Positions 34,583 to 43,869 of a stretch of DNA of 64,000 bases are shown here, one piece after another (the stretch's first letter is position 1; each line of letters begins with the position of its first letter). The notes under the pieces are model-generated. The model was not told the DNA's origin and searched no databases. It saw only the letters and a program-made list of their open reading frames with translations. Position numbers and translations under genes: made by a program. Source of the DNA: Sphingobacterium sp. JB170. GTDB taxonomy: Bacteria > Bacteroidota > Bacteroidia > Sphingobacteriales > Sphingobacteriaceae. The stretch lies in the NCBI RefSeq assembly GCF_900163865.1, contig NZ_FUKU01000003.1, positions 1-64,000 on the forward strand, read 5' to 3'.

Positions 34583-34989
34583 TTTTTTAAATTTTGAATA
34601 ACGACTTTAAGGTACGAAATTTAAATGAAGTCTCGTAGCTTCGGCGTTTTGTTTTGTGCTAACCAAGCGAATATTTTAATTTCTAATAGGTGTATTAACA
34701 TGTTGGCTGGGCTACCTCATTATTGGACAAAAGGAATGTTATTGTCTCGGCATATGAGCAGTTAGTCCTTGCGCCGATATCCCAAGTCTCTTTGCTCTGG
34801 TCGTACAGTGCGGAGCATCCGCGCGGAACCAGTTATGCTGGAAGTGTAGTAGCTGGTAATCAATAGTATATATTGATTCTGTTGATGGTAGATAAATAAT
34901 TGCTATTTAATAACTTTAATTATATAGAATTTGATTATATCGAAGTGTCAATCCTATTTGCTATTTTCACTCTTTATTTACAAGCGAAC
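34583..34989. other. 407-base intergenic region upstream of the fucosidase pair
   Basis: Holds only very short open frames and one small GC-rich hairpin (GCGGA 34810-34814 with TCCGC 34818-34822). It must contain the promoters of tpx and of the GH29 gene, but no box is clear enough to call. Confidence 0.4.
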
Positions 34990-36873
34990 ATGAACAAATC
35001 TAAATCCTTATTGTGGGCACTTCTGCTTCCAAGTTTTTTATTGGCGCAGCAAGCTCCTGAACCTTACGGCGTATTACCTTCAGAACGGCAGCTGCGTTGG
35101 CATGAAATGGAAACATATTGTTTAATACACTATACGCCTACAACGTTTCAAAATAAAGAGTGGGGGTACGGTGATGCAGATCCAGAAATTTTTAACCCTA
35201 CTAAGTTTGACGCTAAACAAATTGCCCAAGCTGCTAAGACGGCCGGATTTAACGGACTTATATCGGTTGCTAAGCATCACGATGGTTTCTGTCTGTGGCC
35301 AACTTCGACCACCGATTACAGTGTCGCAAGTTCGCCGTGGGAAAACGGGAAAGGGGATATGGTAAAAGAATTCATGATTGCATCTAAAGATGCAGGACTA
35401 GCTTTCGGAGTATACCTTTCCGCATGGGACAGGAACGATACACGGTATGCAAGTCCAGAATACGTCACTGCCTACCAAAAACAATTAACCGAACTGATGA
35501 CCGGTTACGGCCCTTTGTTCACCTCTTGGCATGACGGCGCGAACGGTGGTGATGGTTATTATGGAGGGAAAAACGAAAAACGAACAATCAATCGTACGAC
35601 GTATTATCAATGGAAAGATAAAACTTGGCCTATCGTCCGTCAGAAGCAGCCGATGGCGATGATTTTCTCTGATGTTGGTCCTGATATGCGCTGGGTAGGA
35701 AACGAAAAGGGTTTTGCCGCTGAAACGAGCTGGGCAACATTTACGCCACAAGGCATAGATGGCCGGACTCCGGTACCGGGGGATTCGGATTATTCCACTT
35801 CTCCATCGGGTACCCGAAATGGTAAATATTGGATTCCAGCGGAATGTGATGTGCCGCAGCGACCAGGCTGGTTTTATCATGAGGATCAAAATAGTGAAGT
35901 CAAAACACCTAACCAGCTTTTTGAGATATATCTCAAATCCGTCGGACGTGGCGCGAATATGAATCTTGGCTTGGCACCGATGCCAGAGGGAAAATTACAC
36001 GACAATGACGTCAAATCGCTAGCTGCTTTCGGCCGTAAGCTAAAGGAGACATTCGCCGTAAATTTGGCTGAGGGTGCGCAGATTAAAGCCTCTAATGTGC
36101 GCGGTAATTCAGAAATCTTTGGCACCGCGAATTTATTGGATGATGATCGCTATTCATATTTTGCTTCCGATGATCATGTCCATAACCCTGAACTGGAGAT
36201 CACCCTGCCGGAAAATCAAGAGTTCGATCTTATTCGTCTGCGGGAGAATATTAAATTGGGACAGCGTATCGATAGTGTAAATATTGAAGTTCTCCAGGAT
36301 GGAGATTGGGCTCCTCTTGCCAAGGTAACCAGTATCGGTTCGACGCGATTGATAAAACTAGATAAGCCCGTCTCCGCCTCGAGGTTGAAGCTTACGTTAT
36401 ACGCTCCGGTGGCACCGGCATTAAGTGATTTCGGATTGTTTAAAGAGTTTGATGCACCTTTCTCATTCGACAATGATGAACAGGGTAAGGTCGAATTAAC
36501 AGCTGATCAATATGCGGTTGTGGGATCCAAAAAACTCGCTAGAGCGATCGATGAGGATGGGCATTTACAAGTTTCATTGAAACATGCAGCGCGTGAAATT
36601 ATTTTTGCGATCAATGCACCAATTTCTGGATTAGGTTACCTTCCCAACCCGCAGAGCGGAACAAAAGGTACTGTTTTAAAGTACGAGGTATTCGTTAGCG
36701 AGGATGCAAAAACGTGGACTCCTGTCACAAGTGGTGAATTTTCTAATATTCGAGCAAATCCTGTGGCACAGCGTATAGACCTTAGGCGTGTCAAACAAAA
36801 ATATATTAAGTTTAAGGCGCTTGAGAACGTGGAGTCTGCGAATATTTCGGGCACATTCGTTTTTTATAAATAG
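34990..36873 (+). CDS. Exported GH29 alpha-L-fucosidase
   Basis: 627 residues from ATG at 34990, which gives a proper signal peptide (basic MNKSK, hydrophobic core, cleavage near LLAQ-Q at about 20). The catalytic barrel (about 35-360) is GH29: HHDGFCLWPT near 98-107 and WHDGANGG with the predicted nucleophile D182. Two discoidin-like beta-sandwich parts follow (about 370-500 and 515-627), the first resembling an F5/8 type C sugar-binding domain. It removes terminal alpha-fucose from glycans in the periplasm or at the surface. The GH95 gene follows after 12 bases. A longer frame upstream would hide the signal peptide. Confidence 0.9.
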   Translation: MNKSKSLLWALLLPSFLLAQQAPEPYGVLPSERQLRWHEMETYCLIHYTPTTFQNKEWGYGDADPEIFNPTKFDAKQIAQAAKTAGFNGLISVAKHHDGFCLWPTSTTDYSVASSPWENGKGDMVKEFMIASKDAGLAFGVYLSAWDRNDTRYASPEYVTAYQKQLTELMTGYGPLFTSWHDGANGGDGYYGGKNEKRTINRTTYYQWKDKTWPIVRQKQPMAMIFSDVGPDMRWVGNEKGFAAETSWATFTPQGIDGRTPVPGDSDYSTSPSGTRNGKYWIPAECDVPQRPGWFYHEDQNSEVKTPNQLFEIYLKSVGRGANMNLGLAPMPEGKLHDNDVKSLAAFGRKLKETFAVNLAEGAQIKASNVRGNSEIFGTANLLDDDRYSYFASDDHVHNPELEITLPENQEFDLIRLRENIKLGQRIDSVNIEVLQDGDWAPLAKVTSIGSTRLIKLDKPVSASRLKLTLYAPVAPALSDFGLFKEFDAPFSFDNDEQGKVELTADQYAVVGSKKLARAIDEDGHLQVSLKHAAREIIFAINAPISGLGYLPNPQSGTKGTVLKYEVFVSEDAKTWTPVTSGEFSNIRANPVAQRIDLRRVKQKYIKFKALENVESANISGTFVFYK

Positions 36874-36885
36874 ACTGTTTTCAAA

Positions 36886-39216
36886 ATGAATTTTGCAAAA
36901 ATTGTAATAAGTTTAGCCCTGCTATTGCCGATTGGCCTCTTAAAGGCACAAAAGCTAACGATGTGGTATGATAAGCCTGCCGGACGATGGGAAGAAACGC
37001 TTCCTCTCGGGAATGGCTTAATTGGGATGATGCCCGACGGAAAGGTTCAGGACGAATCGATTGTTTTGAATGAGATTTCCATGTGGTCGGGAAGCCATCA
37101 AGATCCAAATAATTACGACGCCTATAAAAGTGTTGCCGAAATTCAAAAGCACTTACTTGCAGGAAAGAATGACCTTGCAGAAGCGTTGGTCAACGAAAAT
37201 TTTGTTTGTGAAGGACCCGGATCCGGTAGCGGGAACGGGTCGAGCGTTCAATACGGCAGTTTTCAGAACTTTGGATTTCTAAACTTTCTGCATACCCTTC
37301 CAGGTACGGTTAGTAACTATAAGCGCACTTTAGATATCCAGCATGCTATCGCAACAACCGCCTTTGACGTGGAGGGTACGTCTTATTTACGCGAATACTT
37401 CACCTCGTTTGATGCCAATGTAGGAGTAATAAGGCTTACAGCGAGTAAGAAAAAGTCGATAACATTTGCGACTCATTTTTATCGAGACGAGAATATTTCT
37501 GATATTCAAGTAAATGAAGACATTATCCGTTGGACGGGAACACTTCCGGATGGTACAGGGGGAAATGGACTGCAATTTGCGGGAAAAGTCAAGGTTGTCG
37601 CTACAGGAGGTACAAAAATGGTGTATGACAATCAGATTTTGGTTAAAGGGGCGGACCAAGTACTGCTGTTTTTTGCGGCTTCAACCGATTATTACGGTGG
37701 TTCACCCCAGCTCGAGGTGGACAACGAGCTTGCTAAAGTTGAGGATAAGCTTTTTAAAACATTACTTTCTGCACATCAGGGGGCTTTTAGCGAAAAGTTT
37801 GATCGGGTTTCTCTTGAGCTAAATGGGGACGTTGAAAATGCCGTGTTTGCCACGGACGAGCGCATAGCAAATTTTTATGCGCAACCCGAAAAAGACAACG
37901 ATCTAGCAGCATTATATTACCAATTTGGACGTTACTTGAGTATCAGTAGTTCTGCGCCTGATCATAAAAAGGCACTTCCACCGAATCTGCAGGGACTATG
38001 GGCTCATCAGATTCAAACACCCTGGAATGGTGATTATCATTTAAATATCAATGCTCAAATGAATCATTGGGGAGTGGAAGTAAGTAACTTATCTGAATAT
38101 CACCTTCCATTTATCAATATGATAAAGCGACTTGCTAGGGAAGGAGAAAAGACAGCGAAAGCATACTACAATGCGCCAGGCTGGGTAGCCTATATGATGA
38201 CCAATGTTTGGGGATATACCGCACCAGGAGAGCAGGCGTCATGGGGAGCAAGCACTGCTTCCGGCTGGCTTTGCAATCACCTATGGGAGCATTATCTTTT
38301 TACAGGTGATAGGTCGTATCTGGCTGAAGTGTATCCGATCTTGCGAGGTGCGGCGGAGTTTTATCATGCGACGCTGGTGAAGGACCCTAGGACAGGCTGG
38401 TGGGTAACAGCGCCATCCGTATCGCCCGAGAATGCGTTCACAATGGCTAATGGAAAAACTACTGCCGTAGTGATGGGACCTACTATCGATAACCAAATTG
38501 TTCGCGAGTTATATGAATCCGTTATCAAGGCCAATGAAATATTAGCATTAGGGGACTCTTTCACCGAGGAGCTCTCAGCGCAACTTAAAGAGGTTCCGCC
38601 ACCTGTTGTGGTTAGTGAGTCTGGACGTGTGATGGAGTGGCTTGAAGACTATCAGGAACCAGAACCAAAACATAGGCATGTTTCTCATTTGTATGGTTTG
38701 TACCCAGCTCATTTCATCTCGCCAGTAACCACGCCGGAATGGGCCGATGCTGCGAAAAAGACATTGCGGGTACGCGGCGACGAAGGCACCGGATGGTCAC
38801 GTGCTTGGAAGATATTATTCTGGGCACGTTTACATGACGGCGATCACGCTTTAGAGATATTAAGGCAGCTTTTGAAACCGGCGTTCGCAAACGATATCAC
38901 TTATGAGGGAGTTGGTGCAGGAACTTATCCAAACTTATTCTGTGCACATCCGCCATTTCAAATTGATGGGAACTTTGGTGGATCGGCGGGGATCGCTGAG
39001 ATGCTATTGCAATCGCATGACGGATATATCCATTTACTACCTGCGCTGCCATCTGCATGGAAAGAGGGGAAGGTAAGCGGTCTAAAGGCGCGCGGAAATT
39101 ATACAGTTGATATCGTTTGGAAAGAAGGTAAAGTAGTCGATTATACGGTGAATGGGGAGGCCGGTTCGAAGGTTAACGTGCTCGTGAATGGGGAACGGGT
39201 GATAAAAATCATTTAG
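36886..39216 (+). CDS. Exported GH95 alpha-L-fucosidase
   Basis: 776 residues with a signal peptide (cleavage near LKAQ-K at about 23). LTMWYDKPAGRWEETLPLGNG is the start of the GH95 N-domain; an alpha/alpha barrel follows from about 310. The catalytic asparagine pair of the family is visible as N387 and N389 in HLNINAQMNHW, and PNLQGLWAHQIQTPWNG just before it. GH95 enzymes are inverting and prefer alpha-1,2-linked fucose, complementing the broader GH29 enzyme next door; alpha-galactosidase activity is a known alternative in the family. It is operonic with GH29. Confidence 0.9.
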   Translation: MNFAKIVISLALLLPIGLLKAQKLTMWYDKPAGRWEETLPLGNGLIGMMPDGKVQDESIVLNEISMWSGSHQDPNNYDAYKSVAEIQKHLLAGKNDLAEALVNENFVCEGPGSGSGNGSSVQYGSFQNFGFLNFLHTLPGTVSNYKRTLDIQHAIATTAFDVEGTSYLREYFTSFDANVGVIRLTASKKKSITFATHFYRDENISDIQVNEDIIRWTGTLPDGTGGNGLQFAGKVKVVATGGTKMVYDNQILVKGADQVLLFFAASTDYYGGSPQLEVDNELAKVEDKLFKTLLSAHQGAFSEKFDRVSLELNGDVENAVFATDERIANFYAQPEKDNDLAALYYQFGRYLSISSSAPDHKKALPPNLQGLWAHQIQTPWNGDYHLNINAQMNHWGVEVSNLSEYHLPFINMIKRLAREGEKTAKAYYNAPGWVAYMMTNVWGYTAPGEQASWGASTASGWLCNHLWEHYLFTGDRSYLAEVYPILRGAAEFYHATLVKDPRTGWWVTAPSVSPENAFTMANGKTTAVVMGPTIDNQIVRELYESVIKANEILALGDSFTEELSAQLKEVPPPVVVSESGRVMEWLEDYQEPEPKHRHVSHLYGLYPAHFISPVTTPEWADAAKKTLRVRGDEGTGWSRAWKILFWARLHDGDHALEILRQLLKPAFANDITYEGVGAGTYPNLFCAHPPFQIDGNFGGSAGIAEMLLQSHDGYIHLLPALPSAWKEGKVSGLKARGNYTVDIVWKEGKVVDYTVNGEAGSKVNVLVNGERVIKII

Positions 39217-39254
39217 GATTCCAACTGGAATTTTCGAGTGGGTTTGTTTATTCG

Positions 39255-39404
39255 TTAATAAATTGCGCGTACAAAAGATTCATCAAGTAGTGTGGGGATG
39301 TAAGCAACACGTGGACCTTGTGGAAGAATATATACACGAATAACATTTTGGCTTTCTTCACCAATCTGGTCATTTCGTTTTGGCCTCCCTACGACAAAGG
39401 GACG
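39255..39404 (-). pseudogene. Possible remnant: 49-codon open frame without start
   Basis: On the minus strand a frame open from just after a TGA (39407-39405) to a TAA (39257-39255) reads like protein, with GRPKRNDQ early on and IRVYILPQGPRVAYIP in the middle. There is no ATG, GTG or TTG at its head, and it lies just downstream of the XRE gene in another frame. It may be the tail of a decayed gene, or chance. Confidence 0.25.
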
Positions 39405-39423
39405 TCACTTTTTTCGCAGGGGA

Positions 39424-39810
39424 CTACTTTTGACCCAATGTCTTTTCGAGAAATGCAACTTTAGATTTTTCTGCATCGAGTAACCGTTCGTACAATTCGA
39501 TAATTTTATCGAGAGGGTTGATTGTGCAGACGTAATTATTGTTATTCGAACTACTGTCTTGAAATGTATTGTTAATTATGTTGAACACGGTGTCCTCACT
39601 GAAATTTTCAATGACATCTGGAGTAACACCCAAAATACGAGCGACCTGTTCTAGTAAATCGCTTTCGATGATAGCGGTTTTCTCGATATTGGATATTGTT
39701 TGTTGACTTACACCTAATTCGGTAGCTAACGTTTCTTGTTTCATGCCGCGAAGCTCGCGAATACGGGTGATTTTTTTACCGACATGATTTGTGGTGTTGG
39801 AAGTATTCAT
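39424..39810 (-). CDS. XRE-family transcriptional regulator
   Basis: 128 residues. A Cro/C1-type helix-turn-helix covers about residues 10-65 (IRELRGMKQETLATELGVSQQTISNIE). The rest is a short region with an asparagine/serine-rich linker and a C-terminal coiled coil (DKIIELYERLLDAEKSKVAFLEKTL) that probably dimerises. A perfect palindrome (TCAAGATA and TATCTTGA around CAAAA) lies 28 bases upstream of the ATG, a likely autoregulatory operator. No target gene is adjacent, apart from a possible remnant downstream. Confidence 0.85.
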   Translation of the reverse strand: MNTSNTTNHVGKKITRIRELRGMKQETLATELGVSQQTISNIEKTAIIESDLLEQVARILGVTPDVIENFSEDTVFNIINNTFQDSSSNNNNYVCTINPLDKIIELYERLLDAEKSKVAFLEKTLGQK

Positions 39811-39838
39811 AAGTCGAAAGTTTATTAAAATTTAGTGC

Positions 39839-39859
39839 TCAAGATACAAAATATCTTGA
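39839..39859. promoter_or_regulatory. Candidate operator of the XRE regulator
   Basis: TCAAGATA (39839-39846) and TATCTTGA (39852-39859) form a perfect inverted repeat with a five-base spacer, 28 bases before the XRE ATG at 39810. Dimeric Cro/C1-type repressors often bind such sites over their own promoters. Confidence 0.5.
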
Positions 39860-39983
39860 AATTCAGAAATGCTTCGAGGCTGTTAAAAGTACCCAGATGA
39901 AGGAGCAAAAGAATTTTGAAGGCGCCGTCAAGACGTTCAACTTCGAATCAAAATAACTGACAGAAACCCTATGGGAAAGGTTG

Positions 39984-40023
39984 AAAAAAATCCATCCAAT
40001 TAAATTGTATTTAATTGGATGGA
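39984..40023 (-). terminator. Intrinsic terminator of glyS
   Basis: Fifteen-base perfect arms (40009-40023 and 39991-40005) around a TGT loop; on the minus strand seven T follow (opposite 39984-39990). It stands 46 bases after the glyS stop. Confidence 0.85.
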
Positions 40024-40030
40024 TACCCTC

Positions 40031-40062
40031 TTATTGTATTTCGGATTTATTGTATTTCGGAT
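40031..40062. repeat. Tandem 16-base duplication
   Basis: TTATTGTATTTCGGAT occurs twice without gap (40031-40046 and 40047-40062), between the glyS stop codon and its terminator. Probably a replication-slippage duplication in the 3' untranslated region. Confidence 0.9.
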
Positions 40063-40069
40063 CTGCAGA

Positions 40070-41539
40070 TTATTTCAAGTTCTCCAACACATTGTTCCAG
40101 CTCGTAAGCTCTCCAATGATTTTACTTAGGTCGGCTGCAGCGACACGTTCTTGCTCCATACTGTCACGGTGACGAATAGTCACTGTATTATCTTCTAGGG
40201 TTTGATAATCTACCGTAATACAGAAAGGGGTGCCTATCGCGTCTTGACGACGGTAACGTTTACCTATTGCATCTTTTTCGTCGTATTGTAAATTGAAGTC
40301 AAATTTTAATCTCGACATAATTTCACGCGCTTTGTCAGGGAGTCCATCTTTTTTAGTTAACGGTAAGATCGCGGCTTTAACTGGTGCAATTGTTGGGTGA
40401 AACTTCAATACGACACGAGAGTCTTTCTTCTCTTCGGTAGATAAGTCTTCCTCTACAAGAGAGTTCGCTAGAACGGTTAAGAATAGCCTGTCTAATCCGA
40501 TGGATGTTTCAATTACGTAAGGTATGTAATTCTGATTGATCTCCGGATCAAAATATTGGAGTTTCTTTTTAGAAAATGTTTGGTGTTGTTTTAAATCGAA
40601 ATCGGTACGCGAGTGTATACCTTCTACTTCTTTGAAACCAAACGGAAATTCATATTCGATATCCACTGCCGCGTTCGCGTAATGAGCAAGCTTTACGTGG
40701 TCATGAAATCGGTATTTTGCTTCGTCTGATCCGAGCGCTAAATGCCATTTCAATCGCGTCTCCTTCCATTTTTTAAACCATTCCAGTTCGGTGCCCGGGC
40801 GTACAAAAAATTGCATCTCCATTTGTTCAAATTCGCGCATCCGCATAATAAATTGACGAGCAATCACTTCATTACGGAATGCTTTACCGATCTGCGCAAT
40901 TCCAAAAGGAATTTTCATGCGACCCGTTTTTTGCACGTTTAAGAAATTTACAAATATACCCTGAGCCGTTTCTGGGCGAAGATACACCTGTTCCGCGCCG
41001 TCTGCCATTGCTCCCATTTGCGTCGCGAACATGAGGTTAAACTGACGAACATCGGTCCAGTTTTTTGTTCCTGAAAAAGGACAAACAATATTATGCTCCT
41101 CTATGATGGTTTTCAGGCGAGCGAGATCGTCCGCGTTAAGGGCAGCGTCGAGATCTTTTTGTAGTTGATCAGCCTTGTCGGTTTTGCCGTCTTTTTGGTA
41201 GCGTTCAATTTTATCTTCAATCAATTGGTCCGCACGATAACGCTTATTAGAATCCTTGTTATCGATCATAGGATCGCTGAAACCATCCACGTGGCCCGAA
41301 GCTTTCCATGTCGTTGGATGCATGAAAATAGCGGCATCGATACCCACTATGTTTTCATTCATTTGAACCATCGACTTCCACCAGTAGGTTTTCAAATTAT
41401 TTTTTAATTCAGAACCTAATTGTCCATAGTCGTAGACGGCGCTCAGCCCGTCATAAATTTCACTAGATGGGAATACAAATCCGTATTCTTTAGCGTGTGA
41501 TATGATATTTTTGAAAAAATCGTCTGTTTGCTTGCTCAT
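40070..41539 (-). CDS. glyS: Glycine--tRNA ligase (single-chain type)
   Basis: 489 residues, the alpha2 eukaryote-like glycyl-tRNA synthetase. Class II motifs are visible: FNLMFATQMG near 185, the YLRPETAQGIFVNF motif near 205-218, FRNEV (motif 2) near 241, and GLDRLF (motif 3) near 358. The C-terminal 110 residues form the anticodon-binding domain (PTIAPVKAAILPL ...). It charges tRNA-Gly. The gene has a TAnnTTTG box 5 bases before the ATG and a strong terminator after the stop, so it is likely monocistronic. Confidence 0.95.
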   Translation of the reverse strand: MSKQTDDFFKNIISHAKEYGFVFPSSEIYDGLSAVYDYGQLGSELKNNLKTYWWKSMVQMNENIVGIDAAIFMHPTTWKASGHVDGFSDPMIDNKDSNKRYRADQLIEDKIERYQKDGKTDKADQLQKDLDAALNADDLARLKTIIEEHNIVCPFSGTKNWTDVRQFNLMFATQMGAMADGAEQVYLRPETAQGIFVNFLNVQKTGRMKIPFGIAQIGKAFRNEVIARQFIMRMREFEQMEMQFFVRPGTELEWFKKWKETRLKWHLALGSDEAKYRFHDHVKLAHYANAAVDIEYEFPFGFKEVEGIHSRTDFDLKQHQTFSKKKLQYFDPEINQNYIPYVIETSIGLDRLFLTVLANSLVEEDLSTEEKKDSRVVLKFHPTIAPVKAAILPLTKKDGLPDKAREIMSRLKFDFNLQYDEKDAIGKRYRRQDAIGTPFCITVDYQTLEDNTVTIRHRDSMEQERVAAADLSKIIGELTSWNNVLENLK

Positions 41540-41544
41540 AAGGG

Positions 41545-41552
41545 CAAATATA
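41545..41552 (-). promoter_or_regulatory. glyS: TAnnTTTG box next to the glyS start
   Basis: TATATTTG on the minus strand is 5 bases before the ATG at 41539, predicting an mRNA that begins at or just inside the start codon. Confidence 0.4.
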
Positions 41553-41589
41553 TATATTAGACTTTAGATAATAGAAAAATGCAGTCGAG

Positions 41590-42054
41590 TTATTTTAGGT
41601 ACAAATTTTTAATTTGTTGCGATGCATTTTTGTTGTCAACCTTTTTTATAATATGATCAATGACGCCTTGTTCGTTGATAACAAAAGTAGTGCGCGCGGT
41701 GCCCATATATTTACGACCATACATGTTTTTCTCTACCCATACGCCATAATCATTAACGATTTTGTGATCGTCATCGGCAAGTAGGTCGAAAGGAAGTTCG
41801 AATTTACTAATGAATTTTTGATGAGACTGTTCGCTATCCACGCTGACGCCAAGGACTTTGAAACCTTCTTTTCCAAGTGACTGGTAGTTGTCTCTAAAAT
41901 TACATGCTTCTGTGGTACATCCCGGGGTATTATCTTTTGGGTAAAAGTAGAGGATCACTTTATGACCTTGAAAGTCAGAAAGTTTTATTGTTTCTCCCGA
42001 TTGATTTTTTGCCTCAATTTCTGGCGCTTTATCGCCAATATTTAGTACTACCAT
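41590..42054 (-). CDS. bcp: Thioredoxin-dependent thiol peroxidase (Bcp/PrxQ)
   Basis: 154 residues, a PrxQ-type peroxiredoxin. The peroxidatic cysteine is C46 and the resolving cysteine C51, in PGCTTEACNFRD. GDKAPEI at the start and the FYPKDNTPGC strand-loop are standard. It reduces hydrogen and organic peroxides using thioredoxin. It begins 37 bases after the M23 peptidase stop and ends 50 bases before the glyS start. With tpx and the OsmC protein it makes three thiol-based peroxide reductases in this window. Confidence 0.93.
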   Translation of the reverse strand: MVVLNIGDKAPEIEAKNQSGETIKLSDFQGHKVILYFYPKDNTPGCTTEACNFRDNYQSLGKEGFKVLGVSVDSEQSHQKFISKFELPFDLLADDDHKIVNDYGVWVEKNMYGRKYMGTARTTFVINEQGVIDHIIKKVDNKNASQQIKNLYLK

Positions 42055-42091
42055 ATTTGGTGCTGTTTATTTATGATCGTTGTATTGCGAG

Positions 42092-43816
42092 TTAGCGGAT
42101 GAAGGATGCTTCGTATACTTTCTCATTATCTTTCCAGTCTTTTACGACCAGTTTAAATTTGTGTGTGCCCTTTTTAAGTGTGGATTCAAACTTATGCCAC
42201 AAGTGGCGTTTTTTTGAGTCATACTCCATGAGTACCCATTCGCCATCAATGTAACCATCGAACGATTGAATGCCAGAGAAGTTGTCTCGTATGGTGAAAT
42301 CTATCTTGGATTGGGCCCGTACATTCTTACCGTTGCTTAAGTTACGTGGGGAAATTGTCGGTGCGATTGTGTCTACAACAACATAAAAGTGTCCGAAATT
42401 TCGAGTATTTACCGTTACCCATCCGTTTTCAAAACGCCCCCCCTCGGAACCATTTTCTAGTGAAGCAATCAATGCTTTATCTTGTAAGCGTGTTGGAAGA
42501 TTCGTCGGCTTTATACGGAGGTTATAGGCTGAAAATATTGGCGTAAGATTGTTATGTATTGCATGAGTCAGGGAGTAAGCATTCGCACGCTGTGCTGCAT
42601 TGGCGTATTGGAAATCTACGTCACCGTACAAAGACCCTTTTGGAATCTTTACCTCGACATCTTCTTTGATAAAATTATTGTCTGTGTTGAATGAGAATAC
42701 CTTCGCCGCAGGGTGCGTTTGCGGCGCCGCATTTGTGACGGTGTTTTTAATCGTAAAGTTCAGTTCGCTACAGTTACCTTGAACGTCTTTTACGACATAT
42801 TTCACTTGATAAACTTTGTTTTCGGCTAGATCGATTACTCCCAATTGGTCGCCTAGATGTTTGAAGATCTCAACGGCATTTCCCGGGTCTTTAAAGCTTT
42901 TTTGATATTTTACTTTCGTTTTTTTCCAGTAGGGATAGTCAATATAGGAATGTATGCCGCGTGAAGTGTTAAAATCAAGCTCTTCGAACAGTATGGTTGA
43001 TTTAGGCTCTCCATCGACGAAAAGTTCGATTGAATATACGCCATTTTTAAACCCGCCGGCGCGGTGTCGATCGATGCTTGAAATACCAAAACCAAATTTT
43101 CCTTTTACCGGAATTGGGGACGAGGACGTAGTTGAGTAGCGGTTGCCCGGAAGCGCTTTCAAGGGAACAACTTTTCGGGGGGTATGTTCGTTAAAGATGG
43201 GGTCGTTCAAATCATACACCATTAACCCGTTAATTGTTGGAGCATAGCTATCTTTGAACCGTAAACCAAATAACTGCGGGTTTAAAGGATGCTGCGTTTT
43301 TGTGTCTCGAATTTCAAAGTGAAGGTGAGGGCCGGCGGAACCACCTGTATTTCCAGCTTTCCCAATTAGCTGTCCTTTTGTTAGCTTTACTTGATCGGAT
43401 TTCACTGTCACGTCTACATCAAACCGTCGTTGTTTATATTGTTCGGCGCGGATGATGTTTGTTAAGGCATCGTTGAAACTATCCATGTGTAGATAAACGG
43501 TTGTATATCCATTAGGGTGATTAATGTAAACCGAGTTGCCGCCTCCACCAATTTGCACGCGCACACGGGATACATATCCTTCAGCGGCAGCGTGTAAAGG
43601 GAGGCCTATTCGCTGCTGCGTTCTGTAGTCGTCGCCCGCATGAAAGTGCGTCGAACGTAATTCGCCAAAAGACCCTGATGCGTCCATCGCTACATTGAGC
43701 GGATTCCTGAAATAGCCCTGTGGATAATTTCTGGAGGTAATTATATCGTTTTTCTGCGCATAGAGCGATCCAAGTGTTAAACTTAAGAATAGAAATAAAG
43801 CACTACGTTTTTTCAT
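42092..43816 (-). CDS. Exported M23 family metallopeptidase
   Basis: 574 residues with a signal peptide (cleavage near LYAQ at about 20). The LytM/M23 domain comes first (about 50-180): zinc ligands in HAGDD (H59, D63) and HLH (H164, H166) are intact. A long C-terminal part (about 200-574) is beta-rich with Ig-like features. M23 enzymes cut peptide cross-links in peptidoglycan and help in wall remodelling or division. The catalytic domain placed at the N-terminus with a large beta tail is the common Bacteroidota layout. Confidence 0.9.
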   Translation of the reverse strand: MKKRSALFLFLSLTLGSLYAQKNDIITSRNYPQGYFRNPLNVAMDASGSFGELRSTHFHAGDDYRTQQRIGLPLHAAAEGYVSRVRVQIGGGGNSVYINHPNGYTTVYLHMDSFNDALTNIIRAEQYKQRRFDVDVTVKSDQVKLTKGQLIGKAGNTGGSAGPHLHFEIRDTKTQHPLNPQLFGLRFKDSYAPTINGLMVYDLNDPIFNEHTPRKVVPLKALPGNRYSTTSSSPIPVKGKFGFGISSIDRHRAGGFKNGVYSIELFVDGEPKSTILFEELDFNTSRGIHSYIDYPYWKKTKVKYQKSFKDPGNAVEIFKHLGDQLGVIDLAENKVYQVKYVVKDVQGNCSELNFTIKNTVTNAAPQTHPAAKVFSFNTDNNFIKEDVEVKIPKGSLYGDVDFQYANAAQRANAYSLTHAIHNNLTPIFSAYNLRIKPTNLPTRLQDKALIASLENGSEGGRFENGWVTVNTRNFGHFYVVVDTIAPTISPRNLSNGKNVRAQSKIDFTIRDNFSGIQSFDGYIDGEWVLMEYDSKKRHLWHKFESTLKKGTHKFKLVVKDWKDNEKVYEASFIR

Positions 43817-43869
43817 GAATGGGGTTTTAAATAGGGTGATACTTGGTTTTCCTATTTTAATTAATATTG

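Noticed and set aside
34690..34870. GC-richer patch upstream of the GH29 gene as a gene remnant
   Set aside because: All frames are broken within about 20 codons and no recognisable protein segment appears.
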